This document shows positions 10,406 through 22,248 of a DNA stretch of 64,000 nt, one piece after another. This stretch comes from Adiantum capillus-veneris (Eukaryota; Streptophyta; Polypodiopsida; Polypodiales; Pteridaceae). The first letter of the stretch is position 1, and the number at the start of each line of letters is the position of its first letter. The translations under genes were made by a program, and so were the position numbers. The notes below the pieces were generated by a model. The model worked only from the letters and a program-made list of their open reading frames with translations. It searched no databases and was not told the DNA's origin. The stretch lies in assembly GCA_014529385.2 (NCBI GenBank), contig CM043953.1:66069872-66133871 (forward strand), given 5' to 3'.

Positions 10406-11470
10406 TGATGGTCTAGTAACTTGTGTGTAGCGGAAAATGACATAAATATAGTGAGCATTTCATTAAGAATAGATTCCTATAATGAGCATAGCAAGAGTGC
10501 TTGGATGGAGAGAGCAACAAAAGTAAGATAGGCATGAACAATAGTTCAAAAAGAGAGAGAAATTAAGCTATTGACAATAGTTGGGGACCGGATTTACATG
10601 GAGCCAGTCCTCCCTCCAAAAGGCTTTGTATTATAGGTTTCCCCCATCAAGGGAGACATTTTACTATACAATACTTTGTGTTCCTTCAATAAATTGTTGG
10701 TGCAATGAAGATGGAAGCTTCAAGCACCAAGCTTACACTTGAAAACACAACATCAATTCCCTCACGATATCAGACCCAAGACCTCACACACCTTTGAAGA
10801 TGGTGAGAGCTAGCGGGGTATGAGAGTAGATCGAGAGGAAGAAGGAGTATTCTTACGAGAAAGAAGTATTTCTCCTCACATAATCACTCCTAATATCTTA
10901 GTAGAGCTTAGTAATTAGCATGGTAGAGGAGATGAGCATGCATCAAAGCTTGGCTCTTGGTTGGATTTGCATCACAAAGCCAAGAGTTGTTGGTGTAGGC
11001 CTCCCTTCTCACAATCTTGGAGTAGATGATGAGCTTTCCATGACGCTTGAGAAGGAGATAGTCTTCTTTAATCAATACATGACCTTGTGTGAGTGTGTGT
11101 GTCTGATAAGGCCTTGCAAAAATCATCCCCCTCTCTCTCTTGGTCGACCCCTCTTGCTATTTGCTCATGCTGGTGTCCTATTGGCCCCTATAGAGCTTAG
11201 CCAATGACAATTAAGAAGCATAAGTGATAGCCTTGTGACATGTGTCCCCCTTTCCCCTTTTGTGAGAGCTTTAGGTATTTAAATAATTCAATTAAACTCT
11301 CATTGAACCTCTTAGTCTTTTGGCCAATAGGAATCAGGCAAGCCATTGGGCTGTTGAATGCTCATTGGACTCATTGGTAGACTGTCTAATAGTCTTCTAG
11401 AGAGCTTACTTTCTATTGGTTTTTTTATCAAGTGTTTTTAAATGAATTAAACTAAACTTACTCTAGTCTA
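10406..11470 (-). mobile_element. LTR C: 3' LTR of Ty3-3, minus orientation, copy 1
   Basis: On the minus strand the end reads TTTTCCGCTACACACAAG, equivalent to the TTCCGCTACTCTCAAG end of LTR A and LTR B. It contains the inverted hairpin unit, a CA/GT tract near 11090-11102 and several ATTGG/CCAAT boxes (11170-11500). It lies immediately downstream (minus strand) of the Ty3-3 integrase, as a 3' LTR should. The outer border at about 11470 is approximate. Confidence 0.65.
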
Positions 11471-11488
11471 ATTCTCATTGGTCCACCT

Positions 11489-12680
11489 CTATGGCCATCC
11501 AATAGGGTTTGAATGCACCTTGGGGGCAACTGGGCTAGGAAGAGTGTGTGTGTGTTTCTTTGGATGCATCACCTCTTCTTGGTCCTTGATCTCCAGTGGC
11601 TCTTCAATAGTTGGTTCTTGAGGTGGCTCTCCTTTGTAAGGCTTTAGTAGGCTCACATGGAGAGCATTGTGTATGAGCCAATGACTGGGCACTTGAGTTG
11701 ATAGGCCATGTCATTGATCGGACTAAGAATCTGAAAGGGACAATAATACTTTTTTGCTAGTTTAGCATAGTACTTTTGGTGTCTCACAGGATTATTGCCC
11801 GTTGTATGCCTTGGGAAATTTAAGCAAGACCCAATCATTTTGTTTAAAGGCTTGAGCTCTTCTGTGCTTATTAGCAGCAGCCTTTTGCCTTTGTTCCGAG
11901 ATAGAGATAGCATCCTTAATCTTTTGGAAAGATTCTTGTAGGTCTCGGCTATACTCATCTGCAGTGAAGATCTTCCCATGTACGTTAAGTAGCAGGGATT
12001 TTTGGATCTTCCCTCAATTACCTCTAAAGGTGCTTTTCCCATGGAGATATGTACAATATTATTGTAGGCATACTCCACTAAGGGTAAGTACTTCTCCCAT
12101 TGGGACCTTTGATCTACTTCCGTTACATAGGCTTTTAGTAGATCAAGAATTGTTAGGTTAGCTATTTCACTTTGGCCATCCGTTTGTGGGTGATAGGCCA
12201 AAGAGAAGTTTAGCTTTGTCCGTAAATTCTCAAAGAGACCCTTCCAAAAATACTAGTCATTCTAGGATCTCTATCTGACACTATGGACATCGGCAAGCCA
12301 TGGTACTTGAAGATTTGTGATATGAAAAGGGTTGCCATTTGATGGGCTTTGATAGTCTTTTTGAGAGGTATAAAATGAGCTTGTTTGCTGAACCTGTCTA
12401 CTATCGTCCATATTCTCGTATTCCCATGGATAGACTTAGGCAATCCAAAGATAAAATCCATGGATATGCTCTCCCATGGTGAATTAGGGATTGGCAAAGG
12501 TTGAAGCAATCCAGATTGCTTCCCTCTATCAAACTTCGTCTTTTGGCATACCACATATTTAGAAACATACTCCTGTATGTTTGCTTTCATGGTAGGCCAA
12601 TAAAAAAAAGTTTCTATCCCTTTTAGGGTAGACTGAATCCCTCTATGCCCCGCATAAGGAGAAGCATGAGATTCATACAT
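11489..12680 (-). pseudogene. Ty3-3 integrase, copy 1
   Basis: Zinc-module remnants (HRGIQST then CQKTK), core motifs SMDFIFGLP (first Asp), SIVSDRDPRM (second Asp) and QTDGQSEIANL (Glu). Then ISMGKAPLEVIEG, a GPY/F-like CPFQILSPINDMAYQL, HNALHVSLLKPYKG and a short acidic tail that may be the start of a chromodomain (EIKDQEEVMHP). Frames break near 12205 and around 11990-12030. Copy 1 has an extra T at about 11985 that copy 2 lacks, which changes which frame is open there. Confidence 0.85.
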
Positions 12681-12787
12681 TACTTTCTCACGTAGTGAGT
12701 TAATAATGCATAGTCTATTGCCATAGAGAAGATAACCATCTTGTAAGGAAAATGGTTCTTTTTTCTTCCCTAGTGCAAGGGCTTAAA

Positions 12788-13473
12788 TCACATCTCTAAA
12801 ATCGGGATCAATAGCGTACTCATCTTCATAGAAGATAGATAATTGTGAGTTGCTATGGAAACCACATTCACTCTCGGTCGTCTTGAGAGTGCATCGACTA
12901 CTTGATTATGCTTGCCAGCAATGTGAGCAATATGAAAATGAAATTGCGAAAGGAAATTCGCCCACCTCATTCGTTTGTCGGAGAGCTTGGTCTGCGTCAT
13001 GAAGTACTATTAAAAGTTTGGTGATCCGTCCGCAGAATGAAAGGAGTCCCCAATAAATAGTGCTTCCACAAGTCTAAGGCATGTAGAACTGCCAGGAATT
13101 CCTTTTCATATATGCCTAAAGATTCCTTAACAAGGTCGACCCTTTGACTTTCGTAGGCTATGGCGTGCCCTTCTTGGAGCAAAATAGCTCCAAGACAATC
13201 ATCACAAGCGTCGCATCGGATCTCAAATGGTTTTGAGAGATTCGGTAGTGTAAGCAGAGCTTGAGAGATAAGCTTTTCAAAAGCATTGTTCTCCTTGGCA
13301 GACCATGTATACCTAACTTTTTTTTTTGTTCGGTTATGTAATGGTCCCGTGATTTGTGAGAACTTTTCTATGAAGCATCTATAATATGCACACATACCTA
13401 TAAAGCTTCTTAGTTCATGTAGATTCCTTGGATTAGGCCATCCTTTTATTACCTCTAGCTTTGATGGATCCAT
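12788..13473 (-). pseudogene. Ty3-3 RNase H region, copy 1
   Basis: The region begins with the RT connection (GWPNPRNLHELRSFIG, YYRCFIEKFSQI). RNase H follows: IRCDACDDCLGAILLQEG, YEKEFLAVLHAL, LRTDHQTF, and after a frame change WANFLSQFHFHIAHIAGKHNQVVDALSRR. It is a typical chromovirus-like single RNase H, with no second plant-type RNase H. Confidence 0.85.
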
Positions 13474-13542
13474 TTGGATGCCATCTTGAGAGATAATGTG
13501 ACCTAAATACTCACTCTCTTGTAAGAAAAATTCACTTTTTTT

Positions 13543-14170
13543 TCAATTAATATAAACTTTATTCTCTCGTAAAACTTGAAATATTACCTGGAGGTGTTGC
13601 TTGTGTTCGTCTAGTGAATTAGAGTAGATGATTATATAATCAAAGAAGACTCCAGTAAAGGTTTGGTAAGGCTTGAATAGCTTCTCCATCAAGCGATTAA
13701 ATGTGGCTGGTGCATTGGTCAAGCCAAAGGCATGAAAATGTATTCGTAAAGACCAAACATAGTGCAAAATGCGGTCTTTACAATGTCTTGATCAACTATC
13801 CTTATTTGATGGAAGCCACTTTTTTGGTCAATCCTACTGAAGTAGGTCGACCCTTGTAGCTTATCAAATAGGTCTTCTACCCGTGGAACAGGAAACCTAT
13901 TCTTGATAGTGATCCTATTTAGTGCTCTATAGTATACACACTACAATATATGCCATCTTTCTTTTGCACTAATAACACGGGTGAAAAAAAAGGAGATGAG
14001 CTAGGCCTAACCATGCCCTTCTCAACTAACTCATGCACTTGCCGCATAATCTCCTCTTGTTGAGCTTGGGAAACTCTATAAGGAGGTTTATTAGGCGGTG
14101 AACTTGCTGGAAGAAGTTCAATTGCATGGTCATCATTGCCTCGTTTAGGAGGTAGTTCACAAGGGATGTT
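13543..14170 (-). pseudogene. Ty3-3 reverse transcriptase, copy 1
   Basis: The N-terminal part (VEKGMVRPSSSPFFSPVLL) lies near 13980-14060. After a heavily mutated stretch, the frame resumes with FGLTNAPATFNRLMEKLF and the catalytic box FFDYIIIYSNS. The second catalytic Asp of the xxDD box is replaced by Tyr (codon at 13636-13638), so this RT would be inactive even without its stops. Confidence 0.82.
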
Positions 14171-14247
14171 GTCAATAAAACCATCTTGAAATCCCTTGAG
14201 AAAATTGGATAACTCTACTTCCTTGTGATTGTTTATATTTTCTTTTG

Positions 14248-14664
14248 CTAAATCATTAGGTTCATTTTGAGAATCACAGAAATCGCGTACACAAAAATAG
14301 AGCTCTTTATTGACTTATTGAAAGCTTGCTTCTGTACAATGGGTATGGGGTTACCCAACTCCTTAGCATCTATGTACATATCTTTTTCCTTGAACCTAAA
14401 GTGGATTTTCCTTTTAGGGAATTTAACATTGGCAGCCATGCGATCAAACCATGGTGCCCCTAGGATTACATCCTTGTGTTTGAGAGGAGAGATAAAGAAA
14501 TCCTCCTTGTCCACATAGCTTTGGACATGGAGCCTCAATTTCCCAATTAAGGGAGTGACTGAGGCTTCTTGCCCCTTGAAAGCACCATCAGCAGGTAGGA
14601 CATCTCCCATCTCATAGGCTTGGATGCCTAGCTTGGTGGCCAACTCTTTCCCCAAGCATGGCAT
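14248..14664 (-). pseudogene. Ty3-3 protease C-terminal part, copy 1
   Basis: The sequence reads LIGKLRLHVQSYVDKEDFFISPL then DVILGAPWFDRMAANVKFPKRKIHF, the conserved hydrophobic and LGxPW region downstream of the active site of a Ty3 protease. The active-site D-S/T-G loop should lie just upstream; MPCLGKELATKLG probably follows it. Copy 2 has a 3 bp deletion (one Lys) and one substitution here. Confidence 0.75.
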
Positions 14665-14860
14665 AGAGGAGATCCTTTGTGGTGAGCATCCTCTTCTTGG
14701 ATTTCGACCAAGGTAGCTTTAGGAGGCTCATTTTGTGTATTCTTGTGGGGACAAGCACGATAGGCATGCCCTTGCTCCCTGCACTTGAAACAATGGTTAT
14801 CTTTACGATAAAGCACACTGAATGCGCACGGTCCTACGTGCAATGGTAGGTCCTGCGGTT
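14628..14860 (-). pseudogene. Ty3-3 gag zinc-knuckle fragment, copy 1
   Basis: CFKCREQGHAYRAC is an intact C-X2-C-X4-H-X4-C nucleocapsid knuckle. The capsid region and 5' end of the element are absent: beyond about 14860 the sequence is unrelated. The element is therefore truncated in gag and has no 5' LTR on this side. Confidence 0.8.
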
Positions 14861-16607
14861 CCTAGAGTGAGAGAAGTGTTGTTGGGTGAGACACGCTACA
14901 ACCTACAACACACACTCAAACACCAGAGAGAAAAAAAACCAAAGATTAGCGGATTAGTGCAAAATCACAATCGAATGTCAGGTGCAACAGAATTGAAGAT
15001 CTAGGTTTTACACTTTCCTTGCGTTAGTGATCCCTTTTAGCATGAATGGTGGTTCCTTTTACTTTTCCTTGAAGAGAGGAATGAGAGAGTGTGGTAGAGA
15101 TGTGTAGAGGGAGAGAGAAAGAGAGAGAAGAGGAGAATGACACCTGATGGGGTCCCAACCAACCCTCTCAAGGGTCCCCCACACCGTTTTTGATGTGGCA
15201 TTTGCTTTAGATTGCATAAATGGAATGTACACATATGCAATACATCAAGTGCAGACTCTACTACTCGAATGATGAATGTCTCCGCGGTAACTCCTCAAGA
15301 TGAGGCACCTCCGAGACTGATTTGATGCATCTTTGGATCCTTCTCAATGTGGGATTGTGGACCCGATGTGAGAGGAATGAAGGGCTAAAAGATGGCTGGA
15401 AAATGCAGATTTGAAACATAAAATGCATCAAATCTCTCTCGTAAAGCAGGGTTAAAAATGCAAATTTTGACGATGCTAATGATGGACAATAATGGAGCAC
15501 TCGATGCGAGTGAGGGAATGGCCGAGGGTAGGCTCGATGGGTTCCCGAAGTACTGTACTGCAACAAGGAGATTGCGAGGGCAGATCCAAGCCATTTCTGG
15601 CGAAAGAAAGTGGTTGAAATCTAAGAACACTGGCTGTTGATCTGAAAGCTCTGGCGCTGATCTGGAAACGCTAGTTCCAAATTGGTGATTCCCAGCAAAA
15701 CACTGAGGCTGACCTGAAAATTGGAAACGCTAGGCTGTTCTTCTGCTAGTGCTAGGTGATATGCAACTTGCTCCAATGCTTGGCTGTCCGGTTCCCTTTA
15801 TAGGGCTGAAATTGGACTTATGAATTTCTTTAGGCTAAGGTAGGCCATATTGTCCACCACATCTAACAAAATAAATCATAAAAATGATTTATCAATAAGT
15901 TGGCCAGGGCATCAGTTTCTGGGTGAAATTGTTGCACATCTGTCCATCTAGGAATCCGATTGACGTGTGGAATGGATCGTTGGATTCCTCTAAGCTAATG
16001 CTACATGCACATCATGCCAGATGCCCACTTTAGTGTAATAACATCCGTCAAAACACGTGTACAAACCATTTATACAAGAAGGTTCCAAAATTGGAAAACT
16101 TAATCTAATGGACTCGTCCGAACATGCAGGTCTTGCGAACATGCTCACAAAATTGCTGGTACTAATCCTCCTAGGATTCTAGATACTCCTATCTAGGGAT
16201 AGGTACAAAATTGTCTTTGGAAGTCGAGGAAGCATGTCCACGTGGCGCACACAGCCATGTGCATGTGACAAAATATGGCGGTAGCAGCCATAATTTGCGG
16301 TGGGATTTTTGGAAATTCCGTAGGTTGATGATGTGGTAGACTATGCAAAAAAACAATGCAGATGACTTGTGAAGTATTTTTTAAATATTAAAAGCCAGTT
16401 GGATTTTAATGCTGAAAAGAAAGAACCTATAAAAGAATGCCTAGGGTAAACTATTCTCAGTTTTGCAGTTGCGGATTTGAGAGTGCTCCTCGTGGAAATG
16501 GTATACTCTGTTGAAGATCGATATAAAAGAAATATTAATAGGGTGCCGGGCTTTTGGGACCAATATTTTTGGGAGTGGAACTCTGCCACTTCATGCCGAT
16601 AGTGTGA

Positions 16608-16674
<67 letters not shown>

Positions 16675-16735
16675 TCAGTTCCTTATTAAGTGCCAAACTC
16701 TATTCATTTATTCTATTGTTTGGCACGTGGTGCCC
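14861..16735 (+). other. Unassigned block, possibly the LTR of a plus-strand element, copy 1
   Basis: No recognisable protein in 1.9 kb. The right end behaves like an LTR: TATAAAA at 16428-16434, a long CT tract at 16608-16669, then a primer-site-like TGGTATTAGAGC at 16749. The left part also has a minus-strand TATA-like CTATAAAG near 15800, followed by a minus-strand open frame. That frame is longer in copy 2 (35194-35583, 129 codons) because of a 2 bp difference. Neither the LTR start nor a second LTR could be found. Confidence 0.45.
16608..16669. repeat. (CT)n microsatellite, copy 1
   Basis: About 30 CT units with one TT interruption near the start, between a TATA box and a primer-site-like sequence. 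Copy 2 has it at 36415-36478, about one unit longer. Confidence 0.95.
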
Positions 16736-16748
16736 AAAGTGGTTATAA

Positions 16749-16760
16749 TGGTATTAGAGC
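16749..16760 (+). other. Primer-binding-site-like sequence, copy 1
   Basis: TGGTATTAGAGC differs from the tRNA-iMet site at one base. An ATG at 16817 follows, but its frame stops after a few codons, and the open stretch at 16859-17078 (LRHPLVQFIYFAQLS) is not identifiable. Confidence 0.55.
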
Positions 16761-17318
<558 letters not shown>

Positions 17319-17840
17319 TGGAGTGCAAATGACAATGAAAACGAATGCCCCTATAGCCTTGCACCGATCACACCGTCAGAAAGAACAACAGCTGCATCGT
17401 CGAATTCACTTGTGTTAAACACCTGTAAAGCTTGGAGAAGAACAACTCTAGCGGAAACCACACTTGGAATTAGGAGAATTAGAGAACATAAGTGTGTAGA
17501 TTGGCTTGCGTATATGTCCGTAGAGCATCCATATGCTTGATGCCGATAAGGAATGAGCAAATTACAAGCATTTGAAGTTCTGGGGTTTTGAAAAAGCTCC
17601 AAAAAGGAGGTCTCTGGAAAGTGTCTACAGGTGTGCAGAGAAATGCAGCTATTAAAGGGGGATTTTTTTGGCTCTTATCCCAAGGGATTTTTTCTCCCCT
17701 CTTAGCCGACTTCATTTCCCCCTTTAGGCACCTTTTTTATTGGTCCATTTTGAGCCTTTTTTGGGTAAAAAATGGGATGTCGGCCACTTTTTGACCAAGG
17801 CAAGTGGGGGGGACAGTGTCCTGGGACCAAAAAATGGACA
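17319..17840 (-). mobile_element. Partial Ty3-4 3' LTR at the duplication breakpoint, copy 1
   Basis: Matches 37068-37589, the outer 522 bp of the Ty3-4 3' LTR, then stops abruptly at the junction with Copia-A. This shows that Ty3-4 was already inserted when the duplication arose. Confidence 0.9.
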
Positions 17841-18389
17841 ACCCCAAGGACACCTCAACAAAATGGGATTTCGGAAAGGATGAACAAGACAATCATGGAA
17901 CGAGCACGAAGCATGCGGCTACATGCAGGCCTACCGCTTGAGCTTTGGGCGGAAGCTGTAAGTACGTCTGTGTACTTAATCAGTCGGTCACCCTCAACGA
18001 CATTGGATGGGGGAGTTCCAGAAGAGGCATGGACAGGTAAACCGGTGAATTATGCATTTCTCAAAGTGTTTGGGTGTGAGGCTTTCATGCACATAGATAG
18101 AAGCCTAAGATCAAAGCTAAATGCAAAGTCCAAAAAGTGTTTCTTCATTGGCTATGGAGAAGGAGACTTTGGGTATCGCCTATGGAATCCTGAAGATGGT
18201 AAAATCTTAAGGAGTAGGGATGTAATTTTTAACGAACAAAATATGTACAAAGATTACTTGGAAAGAAAACAAACAAAAGAAACAGGTGATGAGTACATGG
18301 AGCTTGAGGACAGTGAAGACTCAAGGACTGCAAACGGTGACAATGTGCAACAACGTCAACCAAATGAGGAGCCTCAACCTATTCCCTGA
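17772..18389 (+). other. Chimeric open frame across the duplication junction
   Basis: The frame begins with about 23 codons read from the Ty3-4 LTR (antisense to the element) and continues in frame at 17841 into the Copia-A integrase C-terminus. It exists only because of the tandem duplication. Expression is not suggested by any promoter seen nearby. Confidence 0.7.
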
Positions 18390-19599
18390 AGATCTACAAG
18401 AGCAAGTAGACCTCCAGAAAGGTTTGTTCCTTCCTTCAACCATCTCTTGATCTCAAATTCTGGAGATCCGGAATCATACGAAGAAGCTATGCAACATGAA
18501 TCCAAAGAAGAATGGACGAAGAGCATGCAAGTGGAGATGGACTCACTACACCGCAACCAAACATGGGAGTTGGTTGAGTTGCCTAAAGGTAAGTGGGCAC
18601 TTCAAAACAAATAAGTGTACAAGCTGAAGGAAGAAGAAGGTGGGAAGAAAAGGTACAAGTCTAGGCTTGTGGTAAAAGGTTTTTGTCAAAAGAAAGGTAT
18701 TGAATTCAATGAAATATTTTCTCTTGTTGTAAAAATGAACTCAATTAGGCTTGTCTTAAGCCTTGTGGCTGCTCATGATCTAAATCTCGAGCAAATGGAT
18801 GTAAATACGGCATTCCCTCACGGTGACTTAGAGGAGAAAATCTACATGCTTCAACCAAAGGGGTATGAAGTAAAAGGTAAGGAGAAAATGGTTTGCAGAT
18901 TAAAGAAGAGCTTGTATGGTTTAAAGCAAGCATCAAGACAATGGTACTTGGAGTTTGATCGATGGATGTTGGATCATGGATTCACAAGATGTAACTCGGA
19001 TCACTGCGTCTACACGAAGAATTTGGGAGATGGGAAATTCATCATCCTAATGTTGTATGTTGATGACATGTTGATTGCAAGTGCTAACATGCAGAACATC
19101 AAAGACCTAAAAGAGGAGCTGTCCAAATCTTTTTCAATGAAAGATTTAGGTGCTGCAAAGAGGATACTTGGTATGAAAATATCAAGGGACAGGACGAAGA
19201 AGACAATAAAGCTATCTCAAGAAGATTACATCAAGAAGGTACTAGAAAGGTTTGCAATGCAAAATGCAAAACCAGTTTCTACACCTTTGGCTGGTCATTT
19301 TAAACTAACAAAGGATTCTGTGGCTTCACAGATTCTTAGAAGAGCTTGGATTCAAACAAGACAATTGTGTCTTGTACAGTGATAGCCAAAGCACTATCCA
19401 TCTTGCGAAGAACTCAGCCTTTCATTCAAGGACAAAGCACATTGAGGTGAGATATCACTTCATACGCACTCTTTTGGAAGAGGGACAACTAAAGCTAGGA
19501 AAGGTGCATACAAGTGAAAATCCTGCAGACATGTTTACAAAGGTGGTCAACAAGGAGAAGTTGAGCTTTTGCTCATCTTCAATCGGCATTCAAGGATAA
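17841..19599 (+). pseudogene. Copia-A pol: integrase C-terminus, RT, RNase H (truncated)
   Basis: The integrase part starts at TTPRTPQQNGISERM and contains GLPLELWAEAVSTSVYLI and VFGCEAFMHID. RT follows, with WVYK-type and RLVVKGF motifs, QMDVNTAFPHGDL, SLYGLKQASRQWY and the intact catalytic box LMLYVDDMLIAS (about 19050-19080). RNase H is reduced to YSDSQSTIHLAKN, RTKHIEVRYHFIR and NPADMFTK because the connection and N-terminal half are missing around 19310-19380. Stops occur at 18387-18389 and 18612-18614. Integrase before RT is Copia order. The 5' part (gag, protease, integrase core) is lost at the duplication junction. Confidence 0.9.
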
Positions 19600-19648
19600 G
19601 AAGCCAGAATGGAAAGCAGTCACAGGTTTGGTTTGGAGATCAGTCTCC

Positions 19649-19659
19649 AAGTGGGAGAT
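19649..19659 (+). other. Copia-A polypurine tract
   Basis: AAGTGGGAGAT directly precedes the TGTTA start of the LTR at 19660. This is the usual Copia polypurine tract that primes plus-strand DNA synthesis. Confidence 0.8.
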
Positions 19660-20433
19660 TGTTAAGTATGGAGCCTGATTTACCCTTGTAATTTTCTGTA
19701 GTAGAAGTGCACATTTGTAAGGCCCCCATTATGAGGAGAAGCCATCGTGCGTGAAGGAAAATCACTCACCGGAAACCAAAATTTTCACGGACAAGAATCA
19801 GGGGCAACTTTAGAGGCCTCGGGGGCGGAGGTCCCCGATACTTTTTTTTGGGTCGGAATATTCCTTTTCGCCGGAATATTATGGCCGGCCGGCGGCCGGA
19901 AAGTGGTCGGAAAACAACCGGTCAGTTGGCCGGTGGCCGGTAGTCAATGGCCGGTGGCCGGTGGTCGGAAGTCAATGGCCGGTGGCTGAATTCAAAAGCG
20001 GACTTGTCTTCTCAAGGGTGGCCACACATGGGCGGATTGGAGGGTCTGATTTGGACTTATTCGCACAAGGGCGGCTACACATGGCTGTCTCTCATAAGAG
20101 AGGGTAGCCCTTTTGGCCTATAAAAGGAGGCCATTTCTACACACATTTCATAGTGTGAAGTTGATGCAACAAGGTGAGTGTGAGGTGGTGAGAGTGAAGC
20201 AAGGCGGGAGCTCTATCAAGGGTTTAATCCCTTTGTAAACTACTTCTTCTTTTGAAGTGCTAAAGCCATTGAGTGGCTGCTTTCCCGTGGACGTAGCCCA
20301 CATTGGGTGAACCACGTATATCGTGTGTACTCTCTCTCTCTCTCTACTCTATAATCTCTTGTGTGTGAAATCTATCTCTCTCCATTAAGTAATCTACTAA
20401 AAAATCTATTTAGCTACGTCTTATTTCCTAACA
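19660..20433 (+). mobile_element. Copia-A 3' LTR, copy 2 (complete, 774 bp)
   Basis: Runs from TGTTAAGTATGG to CTTATTTCCTAACA, giving matching TGTTA/TAACA ends. TATA box at 20119-20125, GGCCGG block at 19883-19987, CT tract near 20331-20345. It follows the polypurine tract and ends exactly where Ty3-1 coding sequence begins, so Copia-A was inserted into Ty3-1. Confidence 0.9.
20119..20125 (+). promoter_or_regulatory. TATA box of Copia-A LTR, copy 2
   Basis: TATAAAA, unchanged from copy 1. Confidence 0.7.
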
Positions 20434-21566
20434 GTAACCGCTTACGTAAACAGCTTACATGAAACACCGGATGAAGTGTAGGTAGCGATAGTTTGTAGGC
20501 ACGATCATCCACTCGCTTGAGTATTTTGAAAGGCCCACAATATCGTGGAGATAATTTAGGTGTTGACCGAGCTTTCAGACTTTTGAATGCTCTAGAACAC
20601 CTAAAAATACTTCCTCCCATTCCTCAAAGGTAACTTGCCGATGTTTCTCATCAACGTACTTCTTATACCGATCCTACGCTTGTCGGACGTTCTAACGAGC
20701 GAGTTTCAGCATATCCATGTGGTCTTGGAGAAAATCCTTAACCTGTTGGAGTTTTTCGGTTGCCAACCCCACCGTAACAGGTGACCTAGGTTGAAAACCA
20801 TACATGAGCATGAAAGGACTAAATCCAGTCGTGACATGCTTAGCACTACTGTAGGCAAACTTAAGAAGAGGTAAATATTCTTCCCAGTTTGATTGTTTAT
20901 TGCTAACATACGAGCGTAGCATATCCTCTAGCACTTAGTTAACTCGTTCAGTTTGACTATCCGTTTCTGGATGATCGGTTGTACTGAGGTTTAGTTGTGT
21001 ACCCAATCGTTTAAACACAGCCCTCCAAAAATGACTGTTCAACTTGGGATCACGATCATTGACAATGTTACTTGGCAAACCATACAACTTGTATAGGTTG
21101 TCCACAAATAACTTGGCTAATTTTGGAGTCTTAATTGTTGATTTGGTTGGAATAAACTTACATAGTTTAGTCAACCAGTCTAGGACCACCCATACCGAGT
21201 CATGACCTCGTACAGTGGTTGGTAAACCCACAATAAAATCCATAGAGATACTTTCCCATTTACCATTGGGAATCTCCAAAGGATGTAAGAGTCCTCCTAC
21301 GTTCAGGCCCTCTGCTTTGTTAACCTGACATTTTTGGCAATGCAAGACATAATCTTGAACAAAGCCATGTAAACCTGGCCAGTAAAACTGTCATCGTACG
21401 AGAGAATAAGTCTTTCTAATACCAGGGTGCCTTGCACTTGGACTATCATGACATTCATAAAGAATTTGGCGCTTAATGTCTGTGTCCATCGGTACACAAA
21501 CTCTCCCCTTATGGAGTAGGTACCCATTGTCGATGGTGAAATGCTTCCATCACTGCAGTTCATCAC
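20434..21566 (-). pseudogene. Ty3-1 integrase, copy 2
   Basis: Same motifs and breaks as the first copy ([26 protein letters not shown]). One substitution near 20567 changes ARPTPK to ARSTPK. It is truncated by Copia-A at 20433. Confidence 0.85.
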
Positions 21567-21636
21567 TCGGTAGAGGAGAACTATGTGTGGAGGTTAACGC
21601 TACAATACCATCATTGGAGTGAGAAGGATCCCTCCT

Positions 21637-22224
21637 CTATACATGGCTCCACACTTTGGAATATGCATCATCTTGCTCATATTTGCCCTTTAGAGAATCC
21701 AAAAATTCACTACGAAGTTCCGTGAACAAGAGCGAATTGATCTCTGCCATACGACTAAGAGCGTCAGCCACCACATTGTATCGTTCTTTACTATACCGGA
21801 GCTTGGCGTCATATTCCTGAAGAATCTCAACCCACCTGGCTTTTCGACCCTTCAAATCGGTTTGTTGTGTAAACCATTTGATGATTTCATGGTCAAACAC
21901 AACCTCAAACTGAGCACCATACAAATAGTGTCTCCATGTTTTCAAGGTAGACACTATTGCATAGAGTTCGCGTTCATAAGCAGAGTAGTTTTGATGTGCT
22001 GCATCAAGCTTCTTTCTTTCAAATGCAATTGGCCGCCCGTCTTGTAACAGGACTGCTCTAATAGCACGGTCACTGGCATCCATTTCCAAAATGAATGGTT
22101 TCAAAGGATCTACAATAGCTAGTATTGGAGCTGTAGCTAATGCATCCTTGAGCGTATCAAAACTATGCTGTTGAGCGGGTCCCCATGGAAAAGCTTTTCC
22201 TTTGCCTTTTAGTTGGTCCATCAT
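21637..22224 (-). pseudogene. Ty3-1 RNase H, copy 2
   Basis: Matches 1824-2411. The catalytic neighbourhood reads EMDASDRAIRAV instead of ETDASD, through one base change near 22081; the Asp itself is kept. Confidence 0.85.
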
Positions 22225-22248
22225 GGGAACAACAATATTAGCATAGTT

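Noticed and set aside
9909-10430. Possible SR-type splicing factor (basic, Ser-Arg-rich C-terminal half)
   Set aside because: No RNA-recognition domain, position just after an LTR and primer site, and its last codons come from an inverted LTR. A retrotransposon gag fragment fits better.
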